A stretch of 64,000 bases of DNA from CBDCVD01 sp965224015 (GTDB lineage Bacteria > Pseudomonadota > Alphaproteobacteria > Rhizobiales > CBDCVD01), in contig OZ245032.1 of NCBI GenBank assembly GCA_965224015.1, forward strand, positions 1,426,001-1,490,000. The letters are read 5' to 3'. Positions 62,530-64,000 of the stretch are shown piece after piece. Position 1 is the stretch's first letter. Each line of letters starts with the position of its first letter. Below the pieces are notes generated by a model. The model was not told the origin of the DNA, made no database searches, and saw nothing but the letters and a program-made list of their open reading frames with translations. The position numbers and the translations under genes were made by a program.

Positions 62530-63114
62530 ATGTTGTTTGACCGTCGAGAAAAACCAGGATGGCTGGAAACGGTGCGGGTCTGGCTGTGGCCGCGGCGCAG
62601 CTGGCTTCGCTCCGGAAAATATCTGAGCAAACGTTTGATCCGTATCGCCGGAACGCCGCACAACATTGCACTCGGTTGTGCCATCGGCGCTTGGGTTTCG
62701 TTCACACCTTTTGTGGGTTTGCATTTTCTGATCAGTTTTGCCATTGCCTTTGTTCTTGGGGGCAATCTGCTGGCCTCAGCGTTGGGCACATCGATCGGAA
62801 ATCCGCTGTCGTTTCCGTTTATCTGGGCCCTGACCTTTAAAAGTGGCGCGCTCATGTTGGGGCTTCCGTCGTCGGAGTTCACGATCGATGCTTTCAAGGA
62901 GCAAATTGCCACACAATCGTGGATCAGTATCTGGCCAAGCATGATCAAGCCCATGGCCATCGGTGCCATACCGGCTGGCTTTCCCGTTGCCATTGCGCTT
63001 TATTTTATTGTTCGTCTTTGCGTCGGCCATTATCAAAACCGCCGCCGTGCCCGTCTGGCGGAGAAGGCACTGACCTCCTCACCCGCGATCTCCAACGATG
63101 CCGGGGGTCGCTAA
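62530..63114 (+). CDS. DUF2062 domain membrane protein
   Basis: 194 residues from ATG 62530 (MLFDRREKPGW); a GTG at 62485 is also in frame. A basic N-terminus (RVWLWPRRSWLR) is followed by two or three hydrophobic segments. The DUF2062 block is ALGCAIGAWVSFTPFVGLHF (about 47-66), then ALGTSIGNPLSFPFIW. The C-terminus is basic and cytoplasmic. The function of DUF2062 is unknown; some members are next to lipid or stress genes. It is the last gene on the plus strand here. Confidence 0.88.
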   Translation: MLFDRREKPGWLETVRVWLWPRRSWLRSGKYLSKRLIRIAGTPHNIALGCAIGAWVSFTPFVGLHFLISFAIAFVLGGNLLASALGTSIGNPLSFPFIWALTFKSGALMLGLPSSEFTIDAFKEQIATQSWISIWPSMIKPMAIGAIPAGFPVAIALYFIVRLCVGHYQNRRRARLAEKALTSSPAISNDAGGR

Positions 63115-63144
63115 CAGCCCGTGCGGTCTGCGCGAGGCTTCTGC

Positions 63145-64000
63145 CTAAAAGTGTACGGCGGCGCCGAGGCGGCCCTCGTAGCGGGTCGTGCCATCGCCAA
63201 AATGCGCCTCGCCATCCATGAAAAGCGATGCCGATCCCCCTAAGTTCGTCGACAGCCGCGCCCCGATAAAGCCCGTGACCTCATCGTCATCGCCCCCCGG
63301 CGCAAAACTAAGGCCCTGCCCGGCGATGGTCACAGACACATTGTCCGCATCGCTGGAATACGCCTCAACCCCAACCCGCGGCGCAACCGAGAACGCCCCC
63401 CAAGACCTCTCAATGGCCACCTGAACGCGGCCGCCAAACAGATTGACATCGCGATCCCCCACGGTCAATTCACTCGCCGAGGCCCCGGTCGGGCGCCCCG
63501 TCTCCGTGTAACCGTCCAGCGACAGATGCGCATAACGCAGGCGCACACTGGGCATGAGCGTCATACCACCAACGGTAACATCCGCCCCCAACGCCACCTC
63601 GGGAGAAACGTACATGCCATCGTAAGAGCCCTTCGCCAGCCAAAAGCCGTTCCCCCCGGGGGCATTGTCCATCACCAGCCGGGTGCTGTCGTTATCCAGC
63701 CGCCCGGCGCTCAGGATTAGCCGCGCGTACCACACCTCCTGGGCGTAATCCGCGTAAACCCCGCCGAAAAACGTATCCGTGTCGACGGTGCTGCTGTGAT
63801 GCCCCACATTCTGGCTGTTGCCGCTGCCGATTTCCAGATCGCCTTTAGAGTAGCCGGCGAAGGCACCAAGGCGCAGGCCGGAGAGGGATGCCATATCAAG
63901 GGCCATATCAGCGCCAAGGATACCGCCGTAGAGTGCGTGGCTGGCATCGCTATAGGTCCCTTGCACGTCCACGTCACGATGGGAGCCAAAGCCCTGCGCC
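63145..64000 (-). CDS. Autotransporter beta-barrel domain, C-terminal part (runs off window)
   Basis: The frame is open to the window end; 285 residues are visible, ending GRLGAAVHF with the terminal phenylalanine needed for outer-membrane insertion. The pattern of alternating aromatic and small residues, GFGSHRDVD at the start and YSDASHALYGGILGADM, fits a type V autotransporter translocation domain. The passenger domain and signal peptide must lie beyond base 64000. It is convergent with the DUF2062 gene. Confidence 0.88.
   Translation of the reverse strand, partial: AQGFGSHRDVDVQGTYSDASHALYGGILGADMALDMASLSGLRLGAFAGYSKGDLEIGSGNSQNVGHHSSTVDTDTFFGGVYADYAQEVWYARLILSAGRLDNDSTRLVMDNAPGGNGFWLAKGSYDGMYVSPEVALGADVTVGGMTLMPSVRLRYAHLSLDGYTETGRPTGASASELTVGDRDVNLFGGRVQVAIERSWGAFSVAPRVGVEAYSSDADNVSVTIAGQGLSFAPGGDDDEVTGFIGARLSTNLGGSASLFMDGEAHFGDGTTRYEGRLGAAVHF

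Overview
The window is a stretch of chromosome from an alphaproteobacterium, and most of it is core housekeeping DNA. The assignment rests on several traits: a recA promoter with a GAAC-N7-GAAC SOS box, the gene order patatin/hisI/folE/IscU-like/yidD/thrS, an adrenodoxin-type ferredoxin, a growth-pole-ring-like giant coiled-coil protein, a TIGR02301 protein, a DUF2062 protein and an rpoZ-rsh pair. Many GTG and TTG starts are used. No phage, plasmid, rRNA or CRISPR features were seen, and no protein-coding insertion sequence.

Layout. 1-3032 (mostly minus strand): the start of a glutamine-synthetase-like gene, a patatin lipase, hisI and folE. 3574-6393: Fe-S scaffold, yidD, thrS. 6429-10046 (minus): csaA, proC, a UbiK-like protein, coaD, pyrE, ferredoxin. 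10316-16360: a small hypothetical gene, a nearly 1 kb gene-poor gap, then the 1567-residue polar-growth-type membrane coiled-coil protein. 16411-28235: a sugar or sugar-acid catabolic island. It has an SDR, an enolase-superfamily enzyme, an acetoacetate-decarboxylase-fold enzyme, a D-2-hydroxyacid dehydrogenase, a complete RhaS/T/P/Q-type ABC importer, an FCD-type GntR regulator, a Gfo/Idh oxidoreductase, a TIM-barrel epimerase and an L-rhamnose-mutarotase-family protein. 28264-41821: a large periplasmic unknown, alaS, recA, dodecin, rlpA, a carboxypeptidase homologue without its nucleophile serine, tmk, holB, chrA. 41906-54681: a MocR regulator divergent from a flavin enzyme, aspartate aminotransferase, a peroxiredoxin, a DsbD-type N-domain protein, ygfZ, an HD hydrolase, two cell-wall enzymes and acuI. 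54693-64000: gyrA, a YkgJ-type protein, tRNA-Val, tRNA-Asp, rpoZ, rsh, DUF2062 and the end of an autotransporter.

The most unusual content lies between the genes. At least three families of short non-coding dispersed repeats are present. Family A (about 140-160 bp) has two hairpins. Family B (about 106 bp) begins TATACCAAGG and ends CCGCTGGTATTA. Family C is MITE-like with termini TAGAGCGTRTCA; one complete 275 bp copy with 33 bp inverted repeats lies at 51170-51444. Elements are nested (A inside B at 3265-3506) or form mosaics (17277-17478). The family C terminus coincides exactly with the TAG stop codon of five genes and twice supplies or abuts the start codon of the next gene. Short tandem repeats also sit in the leaders of folE, csaA, thrS, the Gfo/Idh gene and rsh, and inside several coding regions.

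All functional calls come from motif reading and family knowledge. No database search was possible.
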